Shown here piece by piece: positions 1-7,628 of a stretch of 17,934 nucleotides of DNA (the first letter of the stretch is position 1; each line of letters begins with the position of its first letter). The DNA is taken from positions 6,242 to 24,175 of the forward strand of contig CAJUCU010000017.1 of the NCBI GenBank assembly GCA_910585335.1. Reading direction: 5' to 3'. Both the position numbers and the translations under genes were made by a program. Source of the DNA: an uncultured Bacilli bacterium. GTDB taxonomy: Bacteria > Bacillota_I > Bacilli_A > RF39 > UBA660. The notes under the pieces were generated by a model. The model searched no databases, was not told the DNA's origin, and worked only from the letters and a program-made list of their open reading frames with translations.

Positions 1-618
1 ACAGAGAATATTAACGAATTGGACTTAGAGACAACAGAGGAAAAGCATTTGTTTAAAATATTAAATATCATTTTGGTAATAGTAGTAGTACTTGCTATTA
101 TGATATCAATAGATATAGTCTGTGTCAGTAAGTATCAAAAAGGTCCATACTTCGCTATTCGTACCAGTGTTTATAAAGATGGCGGGACAAAGATTTATTA
201 TGGTCTTGGATATAAAGTAATTAAATACCATCAAGAAGTGGGAAGAAGAGATTGGCAAGTAGGACTTTGGACCATGAAATATAATACAAAGCCAACAGCA
301 GTCTCTACTCTAGATTTAGCAATCGAACTAAGAAACACTCCAGAAAAATCGTTCAAAAAATATCAAAGAAAATTTTTGAAAGTAGAAGGAGAAGTTTACA
401 AGATAAATAAAAAGAACAAAGAATTAACGTTAAGATACTTAGATGAAGATAAAAAGTATAGTTTAGATATCATCTGTTCTATGGAGAAGAATAATGAAGA
501 TTTAGAACAAGGGGATAACATTGAAGTGATTGGAACAGTAGAGGCATATAAAGTCAGAAATAGTCAAGAAAAAAACTCTGTCAATACACTAAAAATGAAG
601 CATTGTTTTGCAAAATAA
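1..618 (+). CDS. Membrane-anchored protein with probable C-terminal OB fold (5' end may be cut)
   Basis: The frame is open to the window edge. The first candidate start is a TTG at 19 with no convincing ribosome binding site, so the true start may lie outside. Counting from that TTG, residues about 12-36 form one strong transmembrane helix after a short acidic/polar N-terminus. An extracellular region follows, with a tyrosine/glycine-rich stretch (YYGLGYKVIKY near residues 60-70) typical of a family of uncharacterised Gram-positive membrane proteins. The last 90 or so residues (from about 108) alternate short beta-like strands and charged turns (KVEGEVYKINKKNKELTLRY, then GDNIEVIGTVEAYK), which looks like an OB-fold of the tRNA_anti-like type. 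No catalytic motif is visible. A terminator follows directly, so this is the last gene of its unit. The function is unknown, and the OB-fold call is inference from strand pattern. Confidence 0.7.
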   Translation, partial: TENINELDLETTEEKHLFKILNIILVIVVVLAIMISIDIVCVSKYQKGPYFAIRTSVYKDGGTKIYYGLGYKVIKYHQEVGRRDWQVGLWTMKYNTKPTAVSTLDLAIELRNTPEKSFKKYQRKFLKVEGEVYKINKKNKELTLRYLDEDKKYSLDIICSMEKNNEDLEQGDNIEVIGTVEAYKVRNSQEKNSVNTLKMKHCFAK

Positions 619-640
619 TAATCATATAAAAAGAAATAGT

Positions 641-689
641 AATACTAGAAATTTTATATTAAGAAAAATATAATTTCTAGTATTTTTTT
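641..689 (+). terminator. Rho-independent terminator after the first gene
   Basis: A 13-base perfect inverted repeat (AATACTAGAAATT at 641-653, AATTTCTAGTATT at 672-684) can extend inward through TTATATT/AATATAA with a small bulge. It runs into seven Ts at 683-689. The stem is AT-rich but long. It separates the first gene from the Ppx-like gene. Confidence 0.85.
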
Positions 690-691
690 GA

Positions 692-697
692 TATAAT
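692..697 (+). promoter_or_regulatory. Possible -10 box for the Ppx-like gene
   Basis: A perfect TATAAT lies just after the terminator, but no TTGACA-like -35 box sits 16-18 bases upstream, where the terminator stem lies. If used, it would give a leader of about 145 bases before the start at 850, including a tiny SD-led reading frame at 759-788. Confidence 0.3.
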
Positions 698-758
698 ATA
701 GTACTTAGTGAAATCATGATTATGGATGATAGTAATAAGAGGTAAAGGAGTTAAAAAT

Positions 759-788
759 TTGAACAAGAAAAAAAGTATGAAAAAATGA
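759..788 (+). other. Nine-codon reading frame with a good Shine-Dalgarno (leader peptide or chance)
   Basis: AAAGGAG at 744-750 is followed eight bases later by TTG, reading MNKKKSMKK and then TGA. The spacing is right for translation and the peptide is strongly basic. It could be a leader peptide for the gene at 850, the decayed start of a lost gene, or chance in A-rich DNA. No attenuator hairpin was seen between it and 850. Confidence 0.2.
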
Positions 789-849
789 AGTAAAACTGTA
801 TGGAATAAAAAGAAAATATATTATAATAATGATATTAGGAGTGGATAAT

Positions 850-1740
850 ATGAATAAAAAATATGGAATTATAGAAATAGGTAGTAATAATACAAAAACT
901 CATATTTATGAAGATACGGAAATGATATATGATAAAACAACGACTATTGAATTTAAGAAAAATTATAAAAATAATGGTTCAATCAGTAATACTGATTTAG
1001 AAAAGTTATATAAAGAAATAAGCAAGGCTTTAGAATATACAGAAAATATTCATATATATGGATGCAGTATATTTAGAAATATAAGCGATATAGAGTTAGA
1101 ACAAATTAATGATACTTTAAAAGATAAATTTAATTTAATAATAGAAGTAGTATCCCAAGAAGAAGAAGCAACTCTGACAGCAATGGGATGTTATCAAAAT
1201 ATTGATTATGATGGTCCGTTATGTATCTTCATTGGTGGAGGAGGTTCTATTGAATTAATATTTGTGAAAAATAAAGAAATATTTGGGCGTAAGTTTTATA
1301 ACTTTGGAGTTGTAGATATAACAAGTAAATATCCAGAATTAAAAGAAGATATTCCAAAGGTTACCTTTGATGAAGTTACAGAATATGTCAATTCTTTAAT
1401 CGGTAATTTAGAATATAAAGCTAATGCGATTGTACTTACTGGAGGGGATCATTTATATTGGTTTAACAATGCATTATATCAGGTTGATAATAATACTTTA
1501 TATAAAAGCAATAGACAAAAATATATGATTCAAACAGAAAAAATAGATATATATGATCATGATATGATGGTTAGTTCATTAGAGAAAATAAGAAATAGAA
1601 GCGATAACCCCACATGGTTTGATGGTTCAAGAGCAATGAGAATAATAGCAAATTTAATTACTCATAAAATTGGCGCTGATGTAGTTATTCCTACAAATAT
1701 TAATATGGAAGATGGCCTAAAAGATAGATTTAAAAACTAA
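850..1740 (+). CDS. Short Ppx/GppA-like phosphatase-family protein (ASKHA fold), altered phosphate loop
   Basis: The start at ATG 850 is chosen because AGGAG (837-841) sits eight bases before it; an in-frame ATG at 829 lies upstream of that site and has none of its own. The product is 296 residues. It matches the Ppx/GppA family (exopolyphosphatase and pppGpp phosphatase, actin/Hsp70-like fold) in order: phosphate-1 loop EIGSNNTK near residues 9-16, SQEEEA at 102-107 covering the conserved acidic helix, a glycine-rich phosphate-2 loop GGGGSIEL at 129-136, VLTGGDH near residue 200, and a C-terminal MEDGLKDR resembling the family's EGL motif. The Asp that normally starts the DIGGGSTEL motif is replaced by a hydrophobic residue, so hydrolysis may be lost or changed. 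The length fits single-domain Ppx proteins without an HD extension. The gene stands alone, and uses TTA for nearly every leucine, unlike the CTA-rich gat genes. Substrate is unknown. Confidence 0.75.
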   Translation: MNKKYGIIEIGSNNTKTHIYEDTEMIYDKTTTIEFKKNYKNNGSISNTDLEKLYKEISKALEYTENIHIYGCSIFRNISDIELEQINDTLKDKFNLIIEVVSQEEEATLTAMGCYQNIDYDGPLCIFIGGGGSIELIFVKNKEIFGRKFYNFGVVDITSKYPELKEDIPKVTFDEVTEYVNSLIGNLEYKANAIVLTGGDHLYWFNNALYQVDNNTLYKSNRQKYMIQTEKIDIYDHDMMVSSLEKIRNRSDNPTWFDGSRAMRIIANLITHKIGADVVIPTNINMEDGLKDRFKN

Positions 1741-1787
1741 ATATATAAAATAAGTGTCTCTAAAGTTCGGGTTACATAATCAAATGG

Positions 1788-1816
1788 TTAGAAATAAGAA
1801 GATTATGTGGTATAAT
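1788..1816 (+). promoter_or_regulatory. Probable sigma-A promoter for gatCAB
   Basis: TATAAT at 1811-1816 is preceded by TGG (extended -10, TG at 1808-1809). A weak -35, TTAGAA at 1788-1793, sits 17 bases upstream. Transcription would start near 1823, giving a leader of about 65 bases before gatC. No T-box or other riboswitch fold is evident in it. Confidence 0.6.
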
Positions 1817-1888
1817 ACATAAGAGAAAACAGTGGGAATATTGATTCAGACAAAGAAATAGAAGAGAATCTATAAAGGAGGAGCAAAA

Positions 1889-2185
1889 ATGGAAGAGAAA
1901 CTGTCGAAAGAAGAAGTAATGCATGTTGCAGAACTTGCAAAAATAAAAATAAGTGAAAAAGATTTAGAGAAATATCAGATTGAGTTGAAAAAACTTTTGA
2001 AGGATGTCGAAAAAATTCACGATATTAAGGGTTACGATGATGAATTTTTAATTGCACCAACAGAAGAAGTATGCATAATGAGACCTGATAAAGAAGAAGA
2101 AATGTTAAATCCAGAAGAGGTACTAAAAAATGTCCCTCGTCATAATGGAAATTATATAGAAGTGCCGGTGGTTATCAATGAGTAG
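1889..2185 (+). CDS. gatC: Asp/Glu-tRNA amidotransferase subunit GatC
   Basis: GatC is the small stabilising subunit of GatCAB. This cytosolic enzyme converts misacylated Glu-tRNA(Gln) (and often Asp-tRNA(Asn)) to Gln-tRNA(Gln)/Asn-tRNA(Asn) in bacteria lacking GlnRS or AsnRS. The 98-residue length is normal. The N-terminal helix (SKEEVMHVAELAKIKISEKD) and the C-terminal LRPD-like segment (IMRPDKEEEML, then VPRHNGNYIEVPVV) are family hallmarks; the C-terminal belt wraps GatA and GatB. A strong ribosome binding site, AAAGGAGGAG, precedes ATG 1889 and fixes the start. It is the first gene of the operon, and its end overlaps gatA by eight bases (ATGAGTAG), implying translational coupling. Confidence 0.96.
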   Translation: MEEKLSKEEVMHVAELAKIKISEKDLEKYQIELKKLLKDVEKIHDIKGYDDEFLIAPTEEVCIMRPDKEEEMLNPEEVLKNVPRHNGNYIEVPVVINE

Positions 2186-3644
2186 ATATTTGGAAAAAAG
2201 TGTACTAGAGTTACACGAATTATTAAAGAATAAAGTAATTAGTCCTAAGGACTTAGTAGAAGAAGCTTTTCTTCGCATTGAAGAAAATAAAGACTATAAT
2301 GCATACATTACCCTAAATAAAGAAGAGGCGCTAAAAGAAGCGCTTGCCCTAGAAGAAATAGAGTTTGAAGAAGACAATCTTTTATTTGGACTGCCAATTG
2401 CAGTAAAAGATAATATAATAACAAAAGACTTAAGAACAACTTGTGCTTCCCACATCCTAGATAATTTTATCCCAATCTATAATGCAACAGTCATAGAAAA
2501 ACTAAAAGCATCGCACATGATTATCATAGGAAAGACTAACATGGATGAGTTTGCCATGGGATCTAGTAGTAGAACAAGCTACTTTGGTGCTCCTAAAAAT
2601 GCTTGGGATAACACCAAAATTACGGGGGGATCATCTGGAGGATCTGCAACAACGATTGCTCTTCGTGATGTTCCCTTTGCCCTAGGTTCAGACACGGGTG
2701 GAAGTATCAGACAACCAGCAAGTTACACAGGAATCACTGGAATGAAACCGACTTATGGTAGAGTTTCCCGTTATGGTCTAGTAGCCTTTGCATCTAGTCT
2801 CGATCAAATTGGACCAATGACCAAAAACGTGTATGAAAATGCCTTGCTATTAAATGTGCTAGTAGGAAGAGACAACAAAGATTTAACCTCTGCCCATAAA
2901 GAAACAGAAGATTTCACAAGATACATTGGTACCGATGTTAAAAATATCAAAATCGCAGTGCCTAACTATTTTATGAGTGATATTGTGGAAGAAGAAATTC
3001 GTCATAAAATAATGGAAGTGTTAGATGAGTTAAAAGAAGAAGGGGCAACCATAGATTTTGTGGACATTAAATATCTAGAAAATGCAGTAACTCTATATCA
3101 AATTATTGCAATGGGAGAAGCAAGTAGCAACCTTGCTCGCTTTGATGGCATCCGTTATGGCCACGCCAAAGAAAATCCTAAAAATATGGATGAGTTATAT
3201 TATGAAACAAGAGAAGAGGGCTTTGGCGAAGAAGTAAAACGCCGTATTATGGTCGGGTCTTATCTACTAAGTGGAGAAAATGCCAAAGAGTATTACACAA
3301 AAGCTTTATCTATCCGTGATGATATGAGAAAAGCTTTCTTAGAGACTTTTGAAAAATATGATTTTGTACTAGGACCAACGACAACAACGACCGCATATGC
3401 GCTTTCTGACCCAATGGATGATCCAACCAAAAGCTTCATGGATGATGTGTTGGTAATTCCAGTCAACATGGCTGGACTACCTGGACTAAATATCCCAGTT
3501 GGTTTTGATCAAAATCATATGCCAATTGGTCTACATATTATTGGAAGACCATTTGATGAAGCGAAGATGTATGGCTTAGCCAGCTTCATTGAAAAAAAGA
3601 AAAACCTAAACCTAAATCCGAAAGGAGAAGAGAACAATGACTAA
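2178..3644 (+). CDS. gatA: Asp/Glu-tRNA amidotransferase subunit GatA (amidase)
   Basis: GatA hydrolyses glutamine and delivers ammonia through the complex to GatB. At 488 residues it is full length. Amidase-signature features are all present: catalytic Lys77 in AVKDN, the GGSSGGS loop at 150-156 with Ser152 as the bridging serine, and nucleophile Ser176 in SDTGGSIRQP. These match the Lys-Ser-Ser triad known from GatA crystal structures with a two-residue offset. It starts inside the 3' end of gatC and ends inside gatB (eight-base overlaps on both sides), so the three subunits should be made in a fixed ratio. No sign of decay. Confidence 0.97.
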   Translation: MSRYLEKSVLELHELLKNKVISPKDLVEEAFLRIEENKDYNAYITLNKEEALKEALALEEIEFEEDNLLFGLPIAVKDNIITKDLRTTCASHILDNFIPIYNATVIEKLKASHMIIIGKTNMDEFAMGSSSRTSYFGAPKNAWDNTKITGGSSGGSATTIALRDVPFALGSDTGGSIRQPASYTGITGMKPTYGRVSRYGLVAFASSLDQIGPMTKNVYENALLLNVLVGRDNKDLTSAHKETEDFTRYIGTDVKNIKIAVPNYFMSDIVEEEIRHKIMEVLDELKEEGATIDFVDIKYLENAVTLYQIIAMGEASSNLARFDGIRYGHAKENPKNMDELYYETREEGFGEEVKRRIMVGSYLLSGENAKEYYTKALSIRDDMRKAFLETFEKYDFVLGPTTTTTAYALSDPMDDPTKSFMDDVLVIPVNMAGLPGLNIPVGFDQNHMPIGLHIIGRPFDEAKMYGLASFIEKKKNLNLNPKGEENND

Positions 3645-5067
3645 TTATATTCCGACCATTGGTATCGAAGTCCATGTCGAACTAAAAACAAATACAAAAA
3701 TTTTCTCTCCTGCCAAGAATGGTTATGGTAGTGGTGCAAATACACTAACGAATGTAATTGACTTAGGCTATCCTGGAACGCTTCCAACCCTAAATGAAGA
3801 AGTAGTAAACCAAGCGATAAAAGCAGCACTTGTTCTAAACTGTAAAATCAGAAAAGAAATGCATTTTGACCGTAAAAACTATTTTTATCCTGATAACGCG
3901 AAAAACTATCAAATTACTCAAAATAGAACACCAATTGGCTATGATGGCTATGTAGAAATAGAAGTGGATGGGAATAAGAAGAAAATTGAAATTGAAGAGA
4001 TTCATATCGAAGAAGATACTTGCAAAAGTGCTCACCGCAAAGATGTTACTTTACTAGATTTTAATCGTGCTGGAGTTCCTCTAATAGAAATTGTAACCAA
4101 ACCATGTATTTCTTCACCAGAAGAAGCCAAAAAATATATTGAAAAGTTAAGAGAAACCTTGTTCTATGCGGATATATCAGACTGTAAAATAGAAGAGGGA
4201 AGTATGAGATGTGATGCCAATATCTCACTACGTAAAAATGAATCAGACCCATTTGGTACAAAAGTAGAAATTAAGAATATTGGTTCCATCAGTAACGTAA
4301 AATTAAGTCTAGAAAAAGAAGCACAACGCCAAAAGGAGTTATTAGATAATAATGAAACTTTTAAGGCCCAGACAAGACGTTTTGATGATAAATTAAACGA
4401 TACAGTTTTGATGCGTGTAAAAGAAACAGGAAATGATTATCGTTATTTTCCAGAACCAGATATCCCATACCTATACCTAACAGATGAAATGATAGAAACG
4501 GTAAAAGAAAAAATTCCAATGACCGCAACAGAACGTAAAAAAGAGTATATGCAGCGTGGTATCAGTGAAAAAAATAGTGAAAAAATCTTACTAAATAGAG
4601 CGATTAGTGACTATTTAAACGAATTTTTAGACACGAATATAGATTTTGTAATTGCCTCTAATTTGCTCCTAGGAGATATTTCATTCTATCTAAATAAAAA
4701 CTTTAAAAAATTAGAAGAAACACACTTAACCAAAGAAAAAATGATAGAACTAGTAGAAAAATTAAGCGATAAAACTCTAACGAGTAAAAATGTAAAAGAC
4801 ATGATAGAAGACTTACTAGAAACAGATAAGAAAATAGAAGAAATCATCAAAGAAAAGAATATCAGTAATATCACAGATGATAGTTATCTAGAAGAAATTA
4901 TAAAACAAGTACTAAAAAATAATCAGGAAAGTGTCACTGACTATAAAAATGGACACGACAGAGCATTCAAATACTTAATGGGGCAAGTAATGAAAGCCTC
5001 ATCTGGCAGTGCCAATCCTTCTCTTGCTAGTAAAATGCTAGAAGAAACATTGAAACTTGACGATTGA
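3637..5067 (+). CDS. gatB: Asp/Glu-tRNA amidotransferase subunit GatB
   Basis: GatB binds the misacylated tRNA, phosphorylates the carboxylate with ATP and transfers ammonia from GatA. At 476 residues it is full length. The N-terminal catalytic cradle begins with the signature IGIEVHVEL (residues 8-16) and includes EGSMRCDANISLR and DYRYFPEPDIPYL, all strongly conserved. The helical middle and the YqeY-like tail (about 330-476, ending with GQVMKASSGSANPS) contact the tRNA elbow. AAAGGAG lies upstream within the gatA end. The gene ends in TGA, which shows TGA is a stop here. No terminator follows before the promoter at 5064, which overlaps the last codons. Confidence 0.97.
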   Translation: MTNYIPTIGIEVHVELKTNTKIFSPAKNGYGSGANTLTNVIDLGYPGTLPTLNEEVVNQAIKAALVLNCKIRKEMHFDRKNYFYPDNAKNYQITQNRTPIGYDGYVEIEVDGNKKKIEIEEIHIEEDTCKSAHRKDVTLLDFNRAGVPLIEIVTKPCISSPEEAKKYIEKLRETLFYADISDCKIEEGSMRCDANISLRKNESDPFGTKVEIKNIGSISNVKLSLEKEAQRQKELLDNNETFKAQTRRFDDKLNDTVLMRVKETGNDYRYFPEPDIPYLYLTDEMIETVKEKIPMTATERKKEYMQRGISEKNSEKILLNRAISDYLNEFLDTNIDFVIASNLLLGDISFYLNKNFKKLEETHLTKEKMIELVEKLSDKTLTSKNVKDMIEDLLETDKKIEEIIKEKNISNITDDSYLEEIIKQVLKNNQESVTDYKNGHDRAFKYLMGQVMKASSGSANPSLASKMLEETLKLDD

Positions 5068-5092
5068 TTAACAAAGAAACATAGTGTATAAT
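5064..5092 (+). promoter_or_regulatory. Sigma-A promoter for the 5116-9467 unit
   Basis: TTGATT at 5064-5069 and a perfect TATAAT at 5087-5092 are separated by exactly 17 bases. The -35 overlaps the last codons of gatB. No terminator lies between, so read-through from gatCAB may add to expression. Confidence 0.75.
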
Positions 5093-5115
5093 ATAGATAC
5101 TAGGGATGTGATAAA

Positions 5116-5577
5116 ATGGATTTTATAAAGAAAAATAAGTTTACAATTATTGCGATTACATGTTTTTTAGTACTAGTACTAATATTAGTACAAGTCAAAA
5201 ACACCTTTTTTCCGAATATGGGAAAAGCAATCTATGGAAATCGTTTAGAAGGAATCGAAGGAGTGGAGATTTCTGATAAAGAACTATCTACTTTAAAAGA
5301 TACACTAAAGAAAAATGAATCGATTCGCAAAGTCTCTGCTATGGTTAGTGGGAAATTAATCAATATTATCATTACAGTCAATGATGATTTGGGATTAGAA
5401 CAAGCAAAAGCTCTTGCAGGAGATGCATATAAAGAGTTTACAAATGACGAACAGAAATTTTATGATTTCCAAGTGTTTATACAAAAAGATAACGATGCGG
5501 CAGATTTTCCAATCATCGGATATAAACATCATAATAGAGAAAGCTTTGTATGGACAAAAGATAGAACGGTGGAATAA
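5116..5577 (+). CDS. Small membrane-anchored protein of unknown function, partner of the SBP-GGDEF receptor
   Basis: The product is 153 residues. A short positively charged N-terminus (MDFIKKNK) is followed by one hydrophobic helix at about residues 9-27, then an extracellular domain of about 120 residues by the positive-inside rule. No lipobox cysteine is seen. The domain has an alpha/beta look: a helix near 58-70, a strand pair around VSAMVSGKLINIIITVNDD (about 76-94), a helix with LEQAKALAG, then FPIIGYKHHNRESFVWTKDR near the end. The strand pair faintly recalls Asp23/AmaP-type domains, but this is weak. The ribosome binding site is modest (GGGATG). It leads a promoter-driven unit and its stop lies two bases before the start of the receptor gene, so the two are almost certainly co-translated. 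I do not recognise a named family. Confidence 0.8.
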   Translation: MDFIKKNKFTIIAITCFLVLVLILVQVKNTFFPNMGKAIYGNRLEGIEGVEISDKELSTLKDTLKKNESIRKVSAMVSGKLINIIITVNDDLGLEQAKALAGDAYKEFTNDEQKFYDFQVFIQKDNDAADFPIIGYKHHNRESFVWTKDRTVE

Positions 5578-5579
5578 GA

Positions 5580-7616
5580 ATGAAAAAGAAATTAATTATC
5601 ATAATACCAATACTAATTGCAATCATTGCCTTTGTCGTTGTTTATCGTTATTACAACAAAGAAGATAAAACAACAACCCTTACAGTAACAGAAAAAAGAT
5701 GGGTACAAGATAATTCAAAAATAGCAGTAGATTTTGAGGTAATCAATGACTATCCATTATATGGAATGAATGGAAGCGGTGTTTTCTTTGACTTTATCAA
5801 AGACTTTGAATCAAACATCAAATTAGAATTCAATAAAATTCCATATCTAAAAGATAGTACTCCAACCACTTCTAGCTATCGAATCCGCATACTAGATGCC
5901 AATGAAAATATAGGTGCTAATGACTTATTGTTATTCCAAGATAGTTATATTGCAATTGGAAAACAATATCAACGAATTAATCATATTAAAGAAATGAAAA
6001 ATATCACCTTTGGTGTATTCAAAGAAGATTCAGCAGAAATTAGTTACTATCTAAAATCTGGAACCAATCTTTCTTACAAAACTTACGAAAAAATAGATGA
6101 GTTATATGCAGCACTAGATAAAAACGAAGTAGATATGATTATTACACCAAATATCATGTATCTAGAAAAAACAATTAATAATAAATATTCTATCAATTAT
6201 TACTTTACAGAAATGAGAAAACGAATCGTTTTAACACTAAGTGATAAAAATGATAAATTAAATAAAATTGTAAAGAAATATTTTACAAAGTGGAAAGCCA
6301 CCAAATATATAGAAGAATATAACAAAGCCTATCTAGACTATTACTTAGATAAAAATAAATTAGATGCCAAAACAAAGGCCTCTCTAATCTCAAAAAACTA
6401 TACATATGGTTATATCGAAAATTATCCATATGAAGCCAAAGTAAATAAAAAAGTATCAGGAATCGCTGGCGAATATATCGATCGTATTGCAAGACTGACG
6501 GATATAGAATTTATCTATAAAAAGTATAATAATAAAAAAGAGTTAGAAAAAGCAATCGAAAAAGGAGAAGTAGACGTTTACTTTGACTACTATAATCTAA
6601 CGAATAAAAAATATTTAGCAACCCTTTCTACCTTTGTGGAAGACTATGTTGTCTTAGGACGCTCAAAAGATAATCATATCATCAATTCCTTTGAGAGTCT
6701 AAAAGGAGAAAAGATTGTAATGTTAAAAGGGGATTCTCTTTATAATTACTTTGAAAATAACTCAAGGGCAGACATTACGACATATCAAAATATCAATGAC
6801 ATTGTAAAAAATGCTTCTAATAAGCTCATTGTCGTTGACCGTGAAATTTATAATTATTATAGAGAAAAGAAATTTGCGAAATATACAGTTTTATATACAG
6901 ATACTATGATGAATGATTATAAATTTATGGTAAAATCAGGCAACAAAGCATTCTATGATTTATTTAACTATATCATTAATACCAATTCGTATTATAACTA
7001 TAAAAATGCAGGACTAGAAAGCTTACATGCTTCTATCTTAGAAGGTTCTACATTTGAACAAGTATATACCATTATATTGCTGATTATCTTTATACCGCTT
7101 ATTATCTTAGGAATCATTTATGCAGTAATAAAGAAGAAAAAACAAATCAAGAAAGTAAAAATCGTAGATAGACATAAATATACAGATATGCTAACTTCTC
7201 TAAAGAATCGTAATTATTTAAACGTAAAAACACCAGAGTGGGAAGCATCTAAAGTATATCCACAAGCCATTGTGATGGTAGATCTTAACAATGTAAAATA
7301 TGTAAATGATAATTATGGTCACGAAGAAGGAGACCAATTAATTATTAAAGCAGCATCTATTCTTGTAAATACACAACTAGAAAATAGTGAAATTATAAGA
7401 ACAGATGGAAACGAATTTTTAATTTACTTAGTTGGTTATAGCGATAGACAAGTAGCAACATACACAAAGAAACTATCAAAAGAACTAAAAGGACTACCAC
7501 ATGAATTTGGAGCAGGCGTTGGATATAGTATTATTGAAGATGAAATCAAAACATTAGATGATGCCATCAATGAAGCAACACTAGAAATGATCACTGACAA
7601 AGAGAATTTTAAATAA
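5580..7616 (+). CDS. Membrane receptor: two extracellular substrate-binding domains, TM helix, degenerate GGDEF domain
   Basis: 678 residues. An N-terminal signal-anchor (5-23) is followed by two periplasmic-binding-protein-like regions (about 40-250 and 274-485), each with the SBP_bac_3 pattern (for example GEVDVYFDYYNLTN in the second). A second transmembrane helix (about 494-518) ends in a lysine-rich stop, then a cytoplasmic GGDEF domain (about 530-678). The GGDEF domain keeps the first metal Asp568 and the nucleotide-contact segment VNDNYGHEEGD (575-585). Its signature reads RTDGNEF at 607-613 where active enzymes have RxGGDEF: the first Gly is Asp and the metal-binding Asp/Glu is Asn. 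It therefore probably binds but does not make c-di-GMP, or has another role. The likely job is sensing an extracellular amino acid or peptide and signalling inward. It lies two bases after the upstream unknown and 12 before the YihY gene. The ligand is unknown. Confidence 0.88.
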   Translation: MKKKLIIIIPILIAIIAFVVVYRYYNKEDKTTTLTVTEKRWVQDNSKIAVDFEVINDYPLYGMNGSGVFFDFIKDFESNIKLEFNKIPYLKDSTPTTSSYRIRILDANENIGANDLLLFQDSYIAIGKQYQRINHIKEMKNITFGVFKEDSAEISYYLKSGTNLSYKTYEKIDELYAALDKNEVDMIITPNIMYLEKTINNKYSINYYFTEMRKRIVLTLSDKNDKLNKIVKKYFTKWKATKYIEEYNKAYLDYYLDKNKLDAKTKASLISKNYTYGYIENYPYEAKVNKKVSGIAGEYIDRIARLTDIEFIYKKYNNKKELEKAIEKGEVDVYFDYYNLTNKKYLATLSTFVEDYVVLGRSKDNHIINSFESLKGEKIVMLKGDSLYNYFENNSRADITTYQNINDIVKNASNKLIVVDREIYNYYREKKFAKYTVLYTDTMMNDYKFMVKSGNKAFYDLFNYIINTNSYYNYKNAGLESLHASILEGSTFEQVYTIILLIIFIPLIILGIIYAVIKKKKQIKKVKIVDRHKYTDMLTSLKNRNYLNVKTPEWEASKVYPQAIVMVDLNNVKYVNDNYGHEEGDQLIIKAASILVNTQLENSEIIRTDGNEFLIYLVGYSDRQVATYTKKLSKELKGLPHEFGAGVGYSIIEDEIKTLDDAINEATLEMITDKENFK

Positions 7617-7628
7617 AGGAATGATTAG

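Noticed and set aside
829..849. Upstream ATG at 829 as the start of the Ppx-like gene (adds seven residues)
   Set aside because: The good ribosome binding site AGGAG lies at 837-841, downstream of this ATG and correctly spaced for ATG 850; the extra residues do not belong to the family pattern.
1741..1888. T-box or other riboswitch ahead of gatC
   Set aside because: The leader is only about 65 bases from the likely transcription start and contains no T-box sequence, specifier stem or terminator.
3641..4874. Several minus-strand open frames inside gatB
   Set aside because: They lie opposite a well-conserved gene, lack ribosome binding sites and show no family-like composition; they mirror the AT-rich coding strand.
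5580..7616. Active diguanylate cyclase
   Set aside because: The signature is RTDGNEF rather than RxGGDEF/RxGGEEF, losing a metal ligand, so activity cannot be claimed from sequence.
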